DNA of 64,000 nt, taken from assembly GCF_010894435.1 (NCBI RefSeq), contig NZ_JAAIXZ010000003.1, forward strand, positions 496,001-560,000, written 5' to 3'. Both the position numbers and the translations under genes were made by a program. Of this stretch, positions 1-9,378 are shown piece after piece. The stretch is from Pyxidicoccus trucidator. GTDB taxonomy: Bacteria > Myxococcota > Myxococcia > Myxococcales > Myxococcaceae. Positions within the stretch are counted from its first letter, which is position 1. Each line of letters begins with the position of its first letter. Under the pieces are notes generated by a model. It was not told the DNA's origin. It saw only the letters and a program-made list of their open reading frames with translations, and ran no database searches.

Positions 1-8
1 GTCTGTTC

Positions 9-39
9 CTGCCCCTCTTCCATCTCGGGAGAGGGGCAG
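9..39. terminator. Stem-loop at window start
   Basis: A 10-bp perfect inverted repeat (CTGCCCCTCT and AGAGGGGCAG) encloses an 11-nt loop. No T-tract follows on either side. It could end a gene lying left of the window. The rest of 1-146 shows no gene. Confidence 0.4.
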
Positions 40-146
40 GGTTCCTCCTTGAGGCGACGAGCACCTTGCCGGTGACCACCGGGCTCTCACGCTGTGACGC
101 CCTCCGGTTGGTTCCGTTGAGCCCCTCCTGGTAGGTTCCCCTCACC

Positions 147-1055
147 ATGAGGAAAATCCTATCCGGCGGGTATGCCCTGCTTCTTCTCCTGGGGGCGTCC
201 GTTGCGGCGGCCAGGGAGCCAGAAGCTGTCGTCCGGAACATCTATCTCTCGGACCACCCGGACGACACTGCGTCCCAGGTGTACGTCGCCGGTCAGATTG
301 CGACCGTCCTTCGCTTCGAGAAGACCTGTGATGCACAGGGGACGAAGCTGCTGGGATGGGAGGGGCGGTTCGAGCAGCCAGTCATCGGTGGCAAATCGGT
401 GCTCCTGGTGCCGCTCCAGAACCTCGAGCCTGAAGACCGTCTGCCGCTCCTGGTGAAGTTCACGGATGGGGCAGAAGTGCCGTTCATCGTGACTGCACGG
501 GAGGGTCGCGGGGACCAGCAGGTGAACGTGTTCCCTGACCGCAAGACCTCGAAGGCGGTGCATGCGGCCCTGTCTGATGCGCTCGTGCGAGAGCGGGGCC
601 TCAGGGAGGAGAACGACCGATTCCGCAAGGAGGAGACCTCGCCTGACCATGCTTTGGCCGCATTGCTGGTCAGTGACTCCACCAAACAGACCCCGTTCAT
701 CGAGCATCAGAAGTGGGTGCTCAGGGATGGCGAGGTGGAGGTGGTCGTCCGCGTCTACTCGGGCAAGGCAAAAGCCGCCGTCGTGTTCCACATCAAGAAC
801 CAGGAGTCGGAACGACAGTGGAGCCTCATGGAGGCTCGCCTGTCGACGACCTCCTCTGGCGAGGCGAGGCCGTTTGCCCTGCGCATGGATCGGGCCTCGA
901 TTGCTCCCGGCTCATCCGGACGTTTTGCCGTTGTCGCGGACAAGAGTGCCTTCAAGTCGGATGGCGGCTTCACCAACCTCGTGTTGGAGCTCTTCCGCCA
1001 TGACGGACTTCAGCAGGGGTACGTTCTGCTGGATCACCGCCTTGCGCGTGAGTAA
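147..1055 (+). CDS. DUF2381 family exported protein
   Basis: 302 aa. Residues 1-22 form a signal peptide (basic MRK start, Leu-rich core ending SVAAA). The body has the layout of the DUF2381/TIGR02268 paralogous family of Myxococcus xanthus: a beta-rich N-terminal half with VRNIYLS near residue 29, a central charged helix (about 145-170) and a second beta domain ending LLDHRL. The family's function is unknown; its genes often lie near Ser/Thr kinase genes. A GGTAGGTTCC stretch precedes the ATG. The lipoprotein gene starts 11 bp downstream, so the two are probably co-transcribed. Family assignment is from memory of its sequence pattern. Confidence 0.85.
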   Translation: MRKILSGGYALLLLLGASVAAAREPEAVVRNIYLSDHPDDTASQVYVAGQIATVLRFEKTCDAQGTKLLGWEGRFEQPVIGGKSVLLVPLQNLEPEDRLPLLVKFTDGAEVPFIVTAREGRGDQQVNVFPDRKTSKAVHAALSDALVRERGLREENDRFRKEETSPDHALAALLVSDSTKQTPFIEHQKWVLRDGEVEVVVRVYSGKAKAAVVFHIKNQESERQWSLMEARLSTTSSGEARPFALRMDRASIAPGSSGRFAVVADKSAFKSDGGFTNLVLELFRHDGLQQGYVLLDHRLARE

Positions 1056-1066
1056 GAGCGACGGCC

Positions 1067-1555
1067 ATGCCTCCAATCCGAGCACGACGACTGCCGTGGG
1101 CGACCCTGCTCCTTGCCGTCACAGGCTGCTCTGCTTCTGGCGTTTCGCTTCGGCCTGATGGAACTCCTGGACCGCAGGAGTGCTCGGAAGAGGCGCTCAG
1201 GACGATGCGCATCCTCCGGATGCGGGTGAGTGACTCCGCGGACGTGGAGCTGGATGCCAGCCAGATCGATGCACGACCCATCACGCTCTATGACGGGCCG
1301 GTGGAGAGCTATCTGGACGGCCAGCTTGGGAATCTCGACCCGGGAACCCGCCTGTACGGACAGGTCTGGACGGGCGGACCGCAGGTGGTCGTCCGGTACT
1401 ACGAGGCGCATCCTCCGGATGGAGACGTGGTTCCCATCTGCGCGATGGCTCGACTCGGAAAGGGGCAGCTTCGCAAACGTCCCGACTCGAAGCCGGGCAC
1501 GGCCATCCTGGACTACTCCGGCGCATCGGTCTTCGTGGTCAACGCGTTCCGGTAG
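1067..1555 (+). CDS. Small lipoprotein of unknown function
   Basis: 162 aa. The N-terminus has a basic stretch, a hydrophobic segment (ATLLLAV) and a lipobox TGCS with the lipidated Cys near residue 21, so this is probably an outer- or inner-membrane lipoprotein. The mature part has no family I recognise. It contains paired strands such as MRVSDSADVELDA and QVVVRYYEAHPPD. It lies 11 bp after the DUF2381 gene, an arrangement seen repeatedly around DUF2381 genes in myxobacteria, and probably acts with it. Confidence 0.7.
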   Translation: MPPIRARRLPWATLLLAVTGCSASGVSLRPDGTPGPQECSEEALRTMRILRMRVSDSADVELDASQIDARPITLYDGPVESYLDGQLGNLDPGTRLYGQVWTGGPQVVVRYYEAHPPDGDVVPICAMARLGKGQLRKRPDSKPGTAILDYSGASVFVVNAFR

Positions 1556-1596
1556 TTCGGATTTGCGCCGTCTGATTGTGGCGGGCGAGGGTTGAG

Positions 1597-2190
1597 ATGG
1601 AGCGTGATTACTACGCTGTGGAGATCGGGGACGTGCCGCAGTGGAGTCTTGATACCCCCGCTCCAGTATCGGGTGGTGAAATAGAGGAGCCGTGGATGTT
1701 TGTGGAAGGGAGACGGGTGGCAGAGCCGGGGCCACTCAAGACGAAGCCCTTTCATGCTGGCGAGGAGCGCACCTTTTCGGTGGCAAATGCAGACCGCTTG
1801 CCTATCGCCAAAGAGCAGGTCGCACATATCTTCCGGGAGCTGGCTCCTGATGACGTGCAGCTGTTCCCGGTAGAAATCGAGGGGACGACTGAGCGGTACT
1901 ACATTGTGAATGCGACCAGGCGCTTCGAGTGCATTGACGAAGTAAATTGTCGAGAGGTCCAGAAGTATCCTTCAGACGGTGCCATGCCCGAGCGGACGGG
2001 CGAGTATCGTGCAATCTCAGGCTTGCGGATCGACACAGCGAAGGTTGAAGGGGCTCGTGTTTTTCGGCCGATGGGGTGGGAAGTGGCCCTGATTGTCTCC
2101 AAGGAGGTGAAGGAGGCGATTGAGCGAATTGGAAACACAGGCGTTTTCTTCAATCCTGTGGCCGGGCCGCGCGTGCCAAACGGAGGATAG
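1597..2190 (+). CDS. Imm11 (MXAN_0049-type) immunity protein
   Basis: 197 aa. It starts MERDYYAVEIGD, and the C-terminal half has an IDEVNCREV segment and the block YRAISGLRIDTAKVEGARVF, followed by a helix ending in a VSKEVKEAIE-like segment. This is the pattern of the imm11/DUF1629 family (Immunity MXAN-0049 domain), cytoplasmic antitoxins of polymorphic toxin loci. I chose ATG 1597, which has GAGG six bases upstream; an in-frame TTG at 1576 would add seven residues. Codon use is less GC-biased than in neighbours, common for immunity genes. No toxin gene is visible beside it. Confidence 0.75.
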   Translation: MERDYYAVEIGDVPQWSLDTPAPVSGGEIEEPWMFVEGRRVAEPGPLKTKPFHAGEERTFSVANADRLPIAKEQVAHIFRELAPDDVQLFPVEIEGTTERYYIVNATRRFECIDEVNCREVQKYPSDGAMPERTGEYRAISGLRIDTAKVEGARVFRPMGWEVALIVSKEVKEAIERIGNTGVFFNPVAGPRVPNGG

Positions 2191-2232
2191 GTACAGCGGC
2201 TATGCCTGGGTGGACAGCCCGCGCAGTCAGGT

Positions 2233-2739
2233 GTGCTGGGCCCCCTGCTGCGCGACTTCACCGGCTGGGCGGAGCAGACAGACCCCGCAGCCGTGCTGGG
2301 ACAGCGACTGGTGGACCAGACGGTGGCGCTGGTCTCCACACCCGGGAAGGAACGGACGGCCCCGTGGCCGGGCGCTGAACGGACGTCGCACGCACCACGA
2401 CGGAGCCGCCGCTTTCGTGCTCAAATCGCCGCCGTGGACGCCACGCTTCCCGACCACATCCGCGCGCATGAGCGCTCCAACCAGCACCGCGACGAGCTGC
2501 TGGCCAGCGCGCTCTGCGGGTGCTTCAACTGCCTGGCCACCTTCCCGCCGGAGCGCGTCCGCGAGTGGGTGGACGAGGACGAGGCGGACGTCGGCCAGAC
2601 GGCGCTCTGTCCCGAGTGCGGCCTGGACACCGTGCTGGGCGCGGGCTCCGGCTTCCCGATAACGGCCGACTTCCTCCGCCAGATGCAGGGCTACTGGTGC
2701 GCGGAGTCCGCCGCCGGGGACGACGCGGACGACGAGTAG
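2233..2739 (+). CDS. Zinc-ribbon 'cytoplasmic protein' family, odd N-terminus
   Basis: 168 aa as drawn. From about residue 77 it carries DHIRAHERSNQHR, then CGCFNC, FPPERVREWVDE, LCPECGLD and GFPITADFLRQM. That is a four-Cys zinc ribbon in an order common to short cytoplasmic proteins of unknown function. Residues 1-60 (GPLLRDFTGWAEQ, Arg/Pro-rich tail) do not belong to that family and may be the end of an unrelated gene fused in frame. An in-frame GTG at 2434 would give just the conserved part (about 101 aa), but I see no good ribosome binding site for either start. The flanks contain gene debris. Confidence 0.6.
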   Translation: MLGPLLRDFTGWAEQTDPAAVLGQRLVDQTVALVSTPGKERTAPWPGAERTSHAPRRSRRFRAQIAAVDATLPDHIRAHERSNQHRDELLASALCGCFNCLATFPPERVREWVDEDEADVGQTALCPECGLDTVLGAGSGFPITADFLRQMQGYWCAESAAGDDADDE

Positions 2740-2806
2740 CGCGTCCCCGCTGTGCCCCCGCCGCCGTGGGTTGACTGTGCCGTGGCTCCGGCGGCAACCA
2801 TGGGCC

Positions 2807-2893
2807 ATGTACGTCCCCCGCCACTTCGAGGAGCAGGACCCGGAGCGCCTCCTCGCGCTCATGGATGAGGGCGAGCCGGCACGCGAGCGGTAG
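2807..2893 (+). pseudogene. Remnant of PaiB-type FMN-binding regulator
   Basis: A 28-codon open frame reads MYVPRHFEEQDPERLLALMD and then stops. This matches the invariant start of PaiB-family FMN-binding negative transcriptional regulators (about 200 aa, normally MYVPxHF...D...L..L). The frame leaves the family after about 20 residues and ends in a stop eight codons later. About 90% of the gene is missing, so this is a 5' remnant rather than a working gene. Confidence 0.7.
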
Positions 2894-3289
2894 AAAGACC
2901 CGTGGGCCCGGTGCCCGCCTCGGCCCCGCGCCCACGTGCCTTTCCCGTCCTTGTCGAACCGGGCCGCCGTGCTACCGCGGCCCTCGCTGGCCCTTACGGC
3001 AGGAAACGGGCAACCACTGCCCAGCTCGTGGAAGCCCTCGCGCGCGGATTCCGCGGCGCGGTGATGCCGATGACGCCCGCCATGGCCGTCAGCTTGAGGA
3101 TGCCCATCACCTCAATCGCCTTCATCCACTCGGCGCAGCGGGTGGACGCCATGAGGGTAGCCATCTGCCCCACCGTGGGAGCGTGCGCGGCAGGACACCT
3201 GGGGCCCGGCCCTGGCGCATGCCCGCAGTCCGGGGCGGGCGGAGGGCGCTCGCCCGTCCGCCTGCTCCGTGAAACCGCGTCGGCGGCGT
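2894..3289. other. Gene-poor stretch with coding-like debris
   Basis: No complete gene. On the minus strand, about 3180 down to 2994 reads with strong G/C third positions as VGQMATLMASTRCAEWMKAI, followed by a hydrophobic stretch, and ends at a TAA. It may be the tail of a small membrane protein (a DoxX-like protein is one guess). No start or full domain is present. Together with the PaiB remnant it marks an eroded or rearranged segment. Confidence 0.3.
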
Positions 3290-6055
3290 CTACCGCTCGG
3301 AGCGACGCGAGCCCTTGAGGGCCTCGGCGCGCTCCTTGCGGGACATGACCGTCACGTCGACGACGTCCACTTCGATGGCGCCCGAGTTGTCGTCCACATT
3401 GGCGTCGGGGAAGGTGCAGCGCAGGTCCTCGGTGCCGGTGACCTGGTAGCGCTTGCCCGTCTCCAGCAGGCGGTGGGTGGCGCGCACGGAGCCGGCCTCG
3501 GGTCCGCGCTCCACGCACAGCACCTGGCGCACGCGGCTGTTGGCGGTGGCGCGCAATTCCGCGAAGTCGTCACGCACGGTGAACAGGTAGGTGGAGCGCG
3601 GGTTGAGGCCGCGCAGCACCACCTGGTGCTCCGGCTTGAGCTGCACCGCGTGCTCCTTCGCTTCGAAGGTGAGGGAGCGCGGCGGTATGTAGGCGGACTG
3701 GCGGAGGTTGACGCGGATGGTGCCGTTGTTGTCCTCAGGCCCGTTGTCGTCCACCGCGAACACGTGCAGCCGGCGGACGCCCTTGATGGTGCGGGTGGAC
3801 GCGCTCAGCAGGCCGAAGCTGGCGTCCGGGGGCAGGTCGCCCTCGGCGAAGTAGGCCAGCGTCCCGGACGCGGTGCGCCGGCCCTCGGCGAACGACGCGG
3901 TGCCCTCCGTCCACACCGAGTACGCGGCGGCGGGGTTCAGGTCGATGCTGGTCGTGGCGTACTGGGGGATGGGCACGGCGTTGTACCGGGGCCGCAGCAC
4001 CAGCAGGCGGGTGGGGTAGTCCACCTCGTGCATGGTGCGGAGGGCCGCGTCCATCGGCTTCGTCTCACCCGTGTCCTCGGCGGGCTTCGTGTCCGGAACG
4101 AGCGCCACCAGGGCGCCGCCGTCCGCCGTCACCGCGGCCTGGGCCTCGCCAGCGTCCGTGGCGGCGGCGGCCACCGGGACGGGCGTCGTCGTCTCCGGCG
4201 CGGAGGCCGACTGCAGCTCCGCGTTCACCGGCTCCACCATCTTGGAAGTCGGAGTGAAGCGCTTCGTCCAGGCCAGGTGGCCGGGCAGCGTCAGCACCAG
4301 GGTGTTGGCCGCGCCGACGATGACTCCCTCCACCATGAGCGGCGTCTTGCCGGCGATTTCCCGGCCATTGAGCTTCACCTGGGCGCCAGAGGGCTTGGAC
4401 GTCACCCACAGGGTGGTGATGTCGTCCTGCGCCTGGCCGGGGGAGACCTCCGCCTTGAAGATGAAGTTGTAGACCAGGCCGATGACGAGAAGGATGGCGG
4501 CCGTCCCGAAGACGTAGATGCTCAGCGTGCGGACCTGCTGCTGACTCTTCGCGACGCGCGCGGCCTCCTCGCGGGCCAGCTTCTGGCGGACCTCGTCCAC
4601 GGAGCCGGGGTACGCGCTGCCCCCTCGCACGTCGGTGGGGCGCGAGGCGCCGGACTCCGTGTCCGGAGTGTCCAGGTCGCCGAGCGCGGGCGTCTCCACC
4701 GGGGTGTCGCGCGGCGCGGCCAGCGTGGGCACGATGCCTATTGGCCCTGTGCCGGCGTCGGTGCTCGGCTCGTCGGGCAGCTCCGGCACGGGCGGGGCGG
4801 AGCGCTCGGAGGTGCCAGGCCGGCGGGGGCCGCCCTCCGAGCGGGGCATGTTGGGGTTGGTCACCCGCCGCATGTTTCCGGCGCTGGTGACGCGGCGGAT
4901 GCTCGGGTTGCTGGTGGTGGGCCGGCGCCCGCCCTCGCTGCCGGGGCGGCCGCCGTCGCTCCCGGGCTTGCGGATGCCGGGGCTGGAGGCGCGCTGCGAG
5001 TTGCTGGAGAGGGGACGGGCGCGGCCCTGCGAGGGCTCCGCGTTGGCCGTCTGCCACATGGCCAGCTGTTCCTTGAAGGCGGGCGAGATTTCAGGCGCCT
5101 TGCGGCCCTCGGCGGCCAGCTCCTCGGCGAAGAGGAAGGCCATGAGCTGCGACAGCAGCGTGGGCGTGAAGCGCGGGTTGTCGCGGTAGAGCAGCTCCAC
5201 CAGCGACTCACTCAGCTCCTTGGCCGTCTGGTACCGCGTGTCGCGGTCGATGGCCATCGAGTGGGAGATGATGGACTCCAGCTCCTCGGTCACCGTGGGG
5301 TTGATGGCCGAGGGGGGCAGGCAGTCGCCGGTGATGATGCGGGGCAGCACGGAGACGAACTCGCCTTCGTAGGGCCGCTTGCCGCACACCATCTCGTAGA
5401 GGACGACGCCGGCGGCGTACACGTCCGTGCGCGCGTCCAGGTCCTGCCGGCCCTGGGCCTGCTCGGGGGAGAAGTACGGGTACTTCCCCTTGAGGGTGCC
5501 AGGGGACGTCTTCGCCTCGACGAGGCTGGTGGCCTTGGCGATGCCGAAGTCGATGACCTTGACCTCGCCCTCGTAGGAGATGAGGACGTTGTCGGGCGAC
5601 ACGTCGCGGTGGACGAGGCCCATCTCCACGCCGTCCTCGCCCACGTGGCGGTGCGCGTAGTCCAGGCCGTCACACAGCTTGCTGGCGATGTGGAGGGCGA
5701 GCGCCTCCGGGAACATGCCCATGCCCGCCTTCTGCGCGCGGCGGAGCACCTTGGACAGGGGCTGGCCCTGCACCAGCTCCATCGCGATGAAGTACTGGCC
5801 GTCCACTTCGCCGAAGTCGAAGACCTGGGCGATGTTGCTGTGGCTCATGCTCGCGACGACCCGCGCCTCGCTGATGAACATCTCGACGAAGTCGGTGTCA
5901 TCGACGAAGTGCGGGAGGATCTGCTTGATGACGCACGGCTTGGTGACGCCTGCCGCTCCGGTCATCCGGGCGCGGTAGGTGACTGCCATGCCGCCCGCGG
6001 CAATCTTCGAAAGCAGGACGTATTTGCCGAATTGCTGGGGGCTGGGTTCCGCCAC
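3290..6055 (-). CDS. Ser/Thr protein kinase with PEGA domain
   Basis: 921 aa from GTG 6055; a TTG at 6181 would add 42 residues that look non-coding. The Hanks-type kinase domain spans about 10-300: glycine loop IAAGGMAV, Lys44 in CVIKQIL, Glu63, catalytic HRD at 149-151, DFG at 169-171, and a SPEQ in place of APE. A low-complexity Arg/Ser/Gly/Pro linker (345-480) follows, then one membrane segment (about 510-532), a PEGA domain (about 547-615, TSKPSGAQVKLNG) and an outer region of about 300 residues. Predicted topology is cytoplasmic kinase with a periplasmic sensor. It stands alone in a divergent setting. The substrate is unknown. Confidence 0.9.
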   Translation of the reverse strand: MAEPSPQQFGKYVLLSKIAAGGMAVTYRARMTGAAGVTKPCVIKQILPHFVDDTDFVEMFISEARVVASMSHSNIAQVFDFGEVDGQYFIAMELVQGQPLSKVLRRAQKAGMGMFPEALALHIASKLCDGLDYAHRHVGEDGVEMGLVHRDVSPDNVLISYEGEVKVIDFGIAKATSLVEAKTSPGTLKGKYPYFSPEQAQGRQDLDARTDVYAAGVVLYEMVCGKRPYEGEFVSVLPRIITGDCLPPSAINPTVTEELESIISHSMAIDRDTRYQTAKELSESLVELLYRDNPRFTPTLLSQLMAFLFAEELAAEGRKAPEISPAFKEQLAMWQTANAEPSQGRARPLSSNSQRASSPGIRKPGSDGGRPGSEGGRRPTTSNPSIRRVTSAGNMRRVTNPNMPRSEGGPRRPGTSERSAPPVPELPDEPSTDAGTGPIGIVPTLAAPRDTPVETPALGDLDTPDTESGASRPTDVRGGSAYPGSVDEVRQKLAREEAARVAKSQQQVRTLSIYVFGTAAILLVIGLVYNFIFKAEVSPGQAQDDITTLWVTSKPSGAQVKLNGREIAGKTPLMVEGVIVGAANTLVLTLPGHLAWTKRFTPTSKMVEPVNAELQSASAPETTTPVPVAAAATDAGEAQAAVTADGGALVALVPDTKPAEDTGETKPMDAALRTMHEVDYPTRLLVLRPRYNAVPIPQYATTSIDLNPAAAYSVWTEGTASFAEGRRTASGTLAYFAEGDLPPDASFGLLSASTRTIKGVRRLHVFAVDDNGPEDNNGTIRVNLRQSAYIPPRSLTFEAKEHAVQLKPEHQVVLRGLNPRSTYLFTVRDDFAELRATANSRVRQVLCVERGPEAGSVRATHRLLETGKRYQVTGTEDLRCTFPDANVDDNSGAIEVDVVDVTVMSRKERAEALKGSRRSER

Positions 6056-6547
6056 GGGTGCTGGGCCAGGGAAGATGATGAGGGAGGTGGAGCATACTCC
6101 CGTTCTGGAGAAAGTCCCGGATACCGCTCGGACCGCACGCGAAGTTTTCGCTGGGAGTGCTGGATCACTCCGGAGCGCCAATTTCTCAGGTGGTGGGTAG
6201 GGCCACGGGTCGCTGGAGCCCCTCCTCCGGAGGTCGCGAGGCTGCCGACCCGGGCTGTGGGCGTGAGGTACCAGCTCTCGGAGTGAGGCTGGTGGGGCTC
6301 AGAATGATTGGTCGAGGTGGGTGAAGTAGCGCAGGGCCCGTGCAAGGGCCTGGAATCACGGGCGCATTCGGGCGCAGAGGGTAGGGCCAGAGCGGGGGAG
6401 CGAGAGCAGGGCTGTCAGCCCGCTTCACACTTCTTAAAGGCGCTCCCTACAGCAAGACGCTGGTTGCCGGTTATCTAGGCCGGCACGCCCGGCGGAGCCG
6501 GCGGGCGGGGGCGGCCGGTCCCCCGCGGATGAAAGAAGGCGAAGCCG
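6056..6547. other. Divergent intergenic region
   Basis: About 490 bp between the kinase (minus) and the exported protein at 6548 (plus). It must hold both promoters, but I cannot pick out convincing hexamers. Part of it (6056-6181) stays open in frame with the kinase and could be coding if the upstream TTG is used. No RNA gene seen. Confidence 0.4.
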
Positions 6548-8113
6548 ATGGTGTCCGAGCTCCCCCTGCGCTCGCGGTGGGCCGCCCTGGTCTGGATGTG
6601 GGTGCTGGTCGTGCTGCCGCCCGCCGCCAGGGCGCAGTCCGCATTCGACCTGCTGTCGCAAGGGCCCGAGCTGGGCGGCCTGGACGTGCCGAGGGACTTC
6701 CCGGTGCGCGCGTCGGCGTCCCTTCGCATGGAAGTGGTGCCGGTGCTCTCCGCCAGGCATCAGGCCGCGGGGACGTTGGCCTCGGTAGAAGCGGTGCGCA
6801 CGGAGGTGTCGAGCGCGCTGGCTTCCAGTGCGCCTGCGTCCGAGGCAGGCGCGCACGCGGCGCGCGCGGGCGATGGTGCCACGGCCGGAGCTTCGACGGT
6901 GATTGCGAGGGGAACCGGGGCGGAGCCCTCGGTGCTGCCCGCCGTCGCCGCCGTGTCGTCCGGGTCCTCGGCCTCTGGCGAAGCGGGCGCAGCCGACGCG
7001 GCGCCCTCCGGGGCCGGCGTGGGTGCGCCCCTCGCGCCGCGCTCGCCCCAGCCGCCCCCGGGCGCTGGCGACAGCATCCTGTCGCCGGGCCTCCCGCCGC
7101 TCTCTCCGCTGCATCCGCGTCCCTCCTTCCAGGTGCTGCCCATGGCGGCGTCGGTGTTGCCGGGGCTGGTGTTCCACGGGCTGGGGCCCTGGCTCGCGGG
7201 CGACGGGCACACGGCGAAGCGGCTCTTCGCGCTGGAGGGCACGGGCCTGGGGCTGATTGCCCTGGGCGGCGTGCCCATCGCCTTCACGGGCGCTTCGCGG
7301 CGCACCATCGGCCCGCTGTATGCGGTGACGCTGGCGGGCTTCAGCATGTTCGGCGTCTCCGCGCTGGCCAACCTCTACGCGGTGACGTCTCCGGCGTTCG
7401 AGCCGGGCGTGGCGCCGTACTCGCTGCCGCCGCTGGAGCTGGAGGTGGGCTACCAGTACGTGAGCGACACGTCCTTCGACTACGGACACTTCGTCTCGCT
7501 GGGCGCGCTGGCGCGCTTCGACACGGTGAAGCTGGAGGCGTCCGCGCACCTGTCCCCGGACGAGGGCAACACGCAGGTGCGGCTGGGCGGCGCGTACCGG
7601 CTGCTGGGCGAGCCCGAGCGTGAGCGCCGGAACTCCGACGGCACCGCGCTGGACGCGGAGCTGTTCGGCCTCTTCCACCGCTTTCCGACGGAGGGCTTCA
7701 CGGTGGCCGGTGGGGAAGTCGGCCTGCGAGGCCGCTATGCGATGGCGCGCGTGAGTCCGGCGCTGGCGGGCTCCTTCGCCGAGGCCAGCATCGGCACGTC
7801 CTTCCAGGGGTACAGCTACCCGGGCGCGGTGAGTGACGGGAACCTGAGCGAGCAGCTCCTCTTCACCTTCGGCTACGGCGTGTGGCTGGGGCGGGGAGGG
7901 CCGGTGCGCGGCGAAGCGCTCCTCTATTACGACCACCGCAAGGACGACTTCGCGGGCGGCATGCGCACGCTCGGAGGCGGAGTGGTGGGCAGCTTCGGCC
8001 TGCGTGGCCGGGCGCTGCTGACGGAGGACTGGGGCGTCGCCGCCGAGGTGCAGGCCGGCGGTGCCCTCATCGGCCGCCTGTCGCTGATCTACGCCGTGGG
8101 AGGTGAGCCGTGA
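6548..8113 (+). CDS. Exported protein with barrel-like C-terminus
   Basis: 521 aa, no family recognised. Residues 1-33 are a signal peptide ending PPAARAQS. Residues 60-200 are Ala/Ser/Pro/Gly-rich and probably disordered. About 200-280 holds two hydrophobic stretches (VLPGLVFHGLGPWLAG and LGLIALGGVPIAF). The C-terminal 240 residues alternate polar and hydrophobic residues with aromatic girdles (LELEVGYQYVS, LLYYDHRKDDF, LSLIYAVG), as in an outer-membrane beta barrel. GAAGG precedes the ATG. The stop overlaps the start of the phosphoesterase gene (GTGA), so the two are translationally coupled. Confidence 0.7.
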   Translation: MVSELPLRSRWAALVWMWVLVVLPPAARAQSAFDLLSQGPELGGLDVPRDFPVRASASLRMEVVPVLSARHQAAGTLASVEAVRTEVSSALASSAPASEAGAHAARAGDGATAGASTVIARGTGAEPSVLPAVAAVSSGSSASGEAGAADAAPSGAGVGAPLAPRSPQPPPGAGDSILSPGLPPLSPLHPRPSFQVLPMAASVLPGLVFHGLGPWLAGDGHTAKRLFALEGTGLGLIALGGVPIAFTGASRRTIGPLYAVTLAGFSMFGVSALANLYAVTSPAFEPGVAPYSLPPLELEVGYQYVSDTSFDYGHFVSLGALARFDTVKLEASAHLSPDEGNTQVRLGGAYRLLGEPERERRNSDGTALDAELFGLFHRFPTEGFTVAGGEVGLRGRYAMARVSPALAGSFAEASIGTSFQGYSYPGAVSDGNLSEQLLFTFGYGVWLGRGGPVRGEALLYYDHRKDDFAGGMRTLGGGVVGSFGLRGRALLTEDWGVAAEVQAGGALIGRLSLIYAVGGEP

Positions 8114-9219
8114 AGCGTGTGGGGTTGATGGGCGCGGTGCTGGCGCTGCTCGTGGCCGGCTGCCTGCGGCCGGCGGAGAACCGCGCGGTGCGCGACTCGA
8201 AGGTGGGCCGCGCGCAGGGCGGCGGCTTGTCGCTGGAGGTGGAGGACGGGCTCGCCGCGGTGCGCAGCCTGGCGGCGGGGGAGCTGATGTTGTGGGGCAA
8301 CGCGCCGGCCTTCATCGCGCGCGCCACGCTCGCGGCGGACGCGCCCGCGGACTGGGTGCTCACGGTGCGCAACGCCATGCCGGACGCGGAGCTGACCGCC
8401 GAGGTGGAGGGCGGCGAGCTCCTGGCCGTGGAGGCCCTGCCCCAGGCGCTGCCCACGGTGAAGATGTGGCGGGTGTCCCTGCGCGCGGGCGCGACGGCGC
8501 GGCTCACCGTGGCGCCGCCGGACTGGCAGACGCGCGAGCCCTTCCGCTTCGCCGCGCTGGCGGACGTGCAGGAGGCGCTGCCGCGCGTGGGCGACATCTA
8601 CGAGCGGATGCGCCGGGACGACTCGCTGCGCTTCATCCTCTTCGCCGGAGACCTGACGGAGGGCGGCAGCCGCGAGGAGCTGCTGGAGTTCCAGGAGCGG
8701 CTGGAGGCAGGCTCGAGGATTCCGCTCTACGCCACGCTGGGCAACCACGAGACGTTCGCCAAGGACGCCGAGGAGTACAGCACGCTGGTGGGCCGGGGCA
8801 GCCAGAGCTTCACCTTCCGGGGCGTGCGCTTCTCGGTGGTGGACTCCAGCAACGGCACGCTGGACCCGGGAGTGGAGGAGCAACTGGAGACGTGGCTGGC
8901 GGCCTCGCGGGACGGAGTGCACGTGGTGGCGATGCACGTGCCGCCGCAGGACCCGGTGGGGCTGCGAGGCGGCGGCTTCGCGAGCCGGGGCGAGGCGGCG
9001 GGGCTCGTGGGGAAGATGGCGCGCGAGGGCGTGGACCTCACGCTGTACGGCCACATCCACTCCTACTACTCGTTCACCAACGCGGGCATCCCCGCGTTCA
9101 TCTCCGGAGGCGGCGGGGCGATTCCGGAGACGTTCGACGGCGTGGGGCGCCACTACCTCGCGGTGGACATGGACGCGAGCGAGGGGCTGCGCGAGGCGTC
9201 GTTGATCCGCGTGGACTGA
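8110..9219 (+). CDS. Metallophosphoesterase lipoprotein
   Basis: 369 aa. The N-terminus is a lipoprotein signal (ALLVAGC, Cys near residue 18). Calcineurin-like motifs follow in order: ALADVQEA (degenerate DxH), FAGDLTEGG (GDxxx), TLGNHETF (GNHE), AMHVPP and LYGHIHSYYS (GHxH). It therefore should bind two metal ions and hydrolyse phosphoesters at the periplasmic face. The first motif has Asp-Val-Gln where Asp-x-His is usual, so one metal ligand may differ. It begins with GTG inside the stop of the upstream gene, preceded by GGGAGGTGA. Confidence 0.85.
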   Translation: MKRVGLMGAVLALLVAGCLRPAENRAVRDSKVGRAQGGGLSLEVEDGLAAVRSLAAGELMLWGNAPAFIARATLAADAPADWVLTVRNAMPDAELTAEVEGGELLAVEALPQALPTVKMWRVSLRAGATARLTVAPPDWQTREPFRFAALADVQEALPRVGDIYERMRRDDSLRFILFAGDLTEGGSREELLEFQERLEAGSRIPLYATLGNHETFAKDAEEYSTLVGRGSQSFTFRGVRFSVVDSSNGTLDPGVEEQLETWLAASRDGVHVVAMHVPPQDPVGLRGGGFASRGEAAGLVGKMAREGVDLTLYGHIHSYYSFTNAGIPAFISGGGGAIPETFDGVGRHYLAVDMDASEGLREASLIRVD

Positions 9220-9378
9220 GCCCGTGCGCTGCCACTGAACAAAAGGGTGGTGGGAGGGTTTCGGTTGCAAACGTGTAAGGGGCCGAGTTTCCGGCCCGGC
9301 AGCGTACCCTCTTGATCTGACACTGAACCTATGTGCAGATGGGTGGACCTTCCCCGCACGGAGCCAGGAGGCCCGCCC

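Noticed and set aside
3269..6286. A 1005-codon open frame on the plus strand opposite the Ser/Thr kinase
   Set aside because: The minus strand encodes a complete kinase with all motifs. The plus frame is Arg/Gly/Val/His-rich without domains, as expected for an antisense frame in GC-rich DNA.
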